Source of the DNA: Ancylomarina sp. DW003
GTDB taxonomy: Bacteria > Bacteroidota > Bacteroidia > Bacteroidales > Marinifilaceae
NCBI RefSeq assembly: GCF_029029505.1
Contig: NZ_JAKJSD010000010.1
Span: 62,001-126,000 of the forward strand
Reading direction: 5' to 3'
DNA: 64,000 nt
Below are positions 63,038 through 64,000 of the stretch, in pieces (positions within the stretch are counted from its first letter, which is position 1; the number at the start of each line of letters is the position of its first letter). A program made the translations under genes and the position numbers. Under the pieces are notes generated by a model, which was not told where the DNA came from, made no database searches, and was given only the letters and a program-made list of their open reading frames with translations.

Positions 63038-64000
63038 ATGATTTTCAACTGGAATGACTTGTGGCTTTATCTGTTCGGTTTGTTAGGAACAATTTATATC
63101 CTAACTATCGTCTTTACACTCATTGTAGTCATACTTGAAAATAGAAGCCCTCAAAAAACTATTTCCTGGATTCTTGTTTTGATACTTCTACCCATTATTG
63201 GTTTAATATTCTATTCTGTTTTTGGTCAAAGCTATAGAAAACAAAAAATGTTTAGCTTAAAGGGACTTGGTGACTTGAAATGGTTACAAAAATTAAGTCA
63301 AAATCAGAAAGGTGAACTTGAAAAAAGCAAATTGCTTAAAGATGAGCGAATTCATGAGAAAAAAAATGTAATGACATTGCTCCTAAGTAACTCAAAAGCA
63401 CTACTTACGGGGCAAAACAGAGTTAAAGTTCTTAACGATGGCGAAGAAACATTCAATGAAATATATAATGCTCTTCGCAAAGCTAATGAACATATACATT
63501 TAGAATATTATATAATAGAAGATGGCGAATTAGCTAGTGAGCTTCATGAAATACTAATAGATAGAGCAAAAGCAGGTGTTGAAATACGTATTATATATGA
63601 TGGGGTCGGAAGTTGGAAGCTCAGTCAAGACTATATAGGTAGTCTGAGAAGTGTTGGTGTTAAGATTCATGCCTTCCTTCCTGTTCGTTTTCCAATCCTA
63701 ACCAGTCGAATCAATTATCGCAATCATAGAAAAATAATTGTTATTGATGGAAAGACAGCATTTGTAGGTGGTTTGAACTTTGCAGATCGTTATAAAAATG
63801 GGATCCCTGAAATTGGAATCTGGCGAGATACCCATCTGAAAATTGTAGGAGAAGCTGCTAGTAGTTTACAAATCGTTTTCCTCATTGACTGGTATTTTGT
63901 TAGACAGGAAGTGCTACTTGATGAAAAATACAGACCTAATTTCAAAGTAAAAGAACGCTGTTTGATTCAAATTGTTTCTTCGGGAGCCGATTCTGATTGG
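63038..64000 (+). CDS. cls: cardiolipin synthase, 3' part cut by window edge
   Basis: 321 codons visible without a stop, starting at the ATG at 63038. Two N-terminal membrane helices (about 12-32 and 42-60) with NRSPQKTISWILVL, then the first phospholipase D HKD motif in NYRNHRKIIVIDGKTAFVGG (His, Lys, Asp present). The second HKD motif would be after the window. It joins two phosphatidylglycerols into cardiolipin at the inner membrane. Divergent from prmC. Confidence 0.95.
   Translation, partial: MIFNWNDLWLYLFGLLGTIYILTIVFTLIVVILENRSPQKTISWILVLILLPIIGLIFYSVFGQSYRKQKMFSLKGLGDLKWLQKLSQNQKGELEKSKLLKDERIHEKKNVMTLLLSNSKALLTGQNRVKVLNDGEETFNEIYNALRKANEHIHLEYYIIEDGELASELHEILIDRAKAGVEIRIIYDGVGSWKLSQDYIGSLRSVGVKIHAFLPVRFPILTSRINYRNHRKIIVIDGKTAFVGGLNFADRYKNGIPEIGIWRDTHLKIVGEAASSLQIVFLIDWYFVRQEVLLDEKYRPNFKVKERCLIQIVSSGADSDW

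Noticed and set aside
1-64000. Prophage, integrative element or insertion sequence
   Set aside because: No transposase, integrase, phage structural gene, terminal repeat or tRNA-split attachment site was seen.

Overview
The window reads as chromosomal DNA of a Bacteroidota bacterium. The evidence is AT-rich DNA, many exported proteins with a signal peptide ending in (A)QAQ, families typical of this phylum (DUF4252, DUF4932, DUF3667, DUF6427, DUF3108, PspC/PadR pairs, LPP20 proteins, M16 peptidase), almost no Shine-Dalgarno sequences, and promoters of the TTTG-N19-TAnnTTTG type. A marine Marinilabiliales/Marinifilaceae-like lineage is my best guess, but it rests only on overall gene content. 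No phage, integrase, insertion sequence, CRISPR array or rRNA was seen.

Layout. 1-9.2 kb (minus): truncated M16 peptidase, small membrane protein, a 935-aa predicted metalloprotease/beta-propeller/beta-barrel fusion with a small exported partner, a seven-TM AraC-type regulator and a triple-PAS histidine kinase with a four-cysteine PAS insert. 9.5-14.5 kb: acyltransferase 3, tRNA-Arg(CCT), a small exported protein, POT-like transporter, PAP2 phosphatase, and three tandem tRNA-Asn(GTT) genes. 15-24 kb: acyl-CoA dehydrogenase, two convergent DEAD-box helicases, family 2 glycosyltransferase, TIGR01777 epimerase, efp, DUF3108 protein, tsaB. 23.9-29.8 kb: a five-gene MacAB-TolC-like efflux operon with one ATPase and two different permeases. 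30.3-34.7 kb: dgt, an exported protein, purD, DUF6427 protein. 34.8-39.1 kb: a six-gene minus-strand operon (small exported protein, PadR, large PspC, DUF4932 predicted metalloprotease, DUF4252, small PspC), probably an envelope-stress module. 39.4-48.9 kb: lipoprotein, tyrS, DUF3667, CvpA, trpS, Na/Pi cotransporter, MMPL/RND exporter. 49-57.6 kb: ALDH7-like dehydrogenase, e(P4) acid phosphatase, an ECF sigma/duplicated anti-sigma-like/beta-barrel operon, TPR histidine kinase, pepE. 57.8-64 kb: AspT/YidE-type transporter, two LPP20 proteins, recX, prmC, and the start of a cardiolipin synthase.

Much of the window is housekeeping (two tRNA ligases, EF-P, TsaB, PrmC, RecX, PurD, Dgt). The more interesting part is envelope biology: two predicted HExxH metalloproteases, an ECF sigma operon whose membrane regulator carries a duplicated zinc-less anti-sigma-like domain, a PadR-PspC cassette, two histidine kinases without a neighbouring response regulator, and a dedicated efflux operon. 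Best candidates for an undescribed system are the sigma/double anti-sigma/barrel operon, the PadR-PspC-DUF4932 cassette, and the metalloprotease-propeller-barrel fusion.
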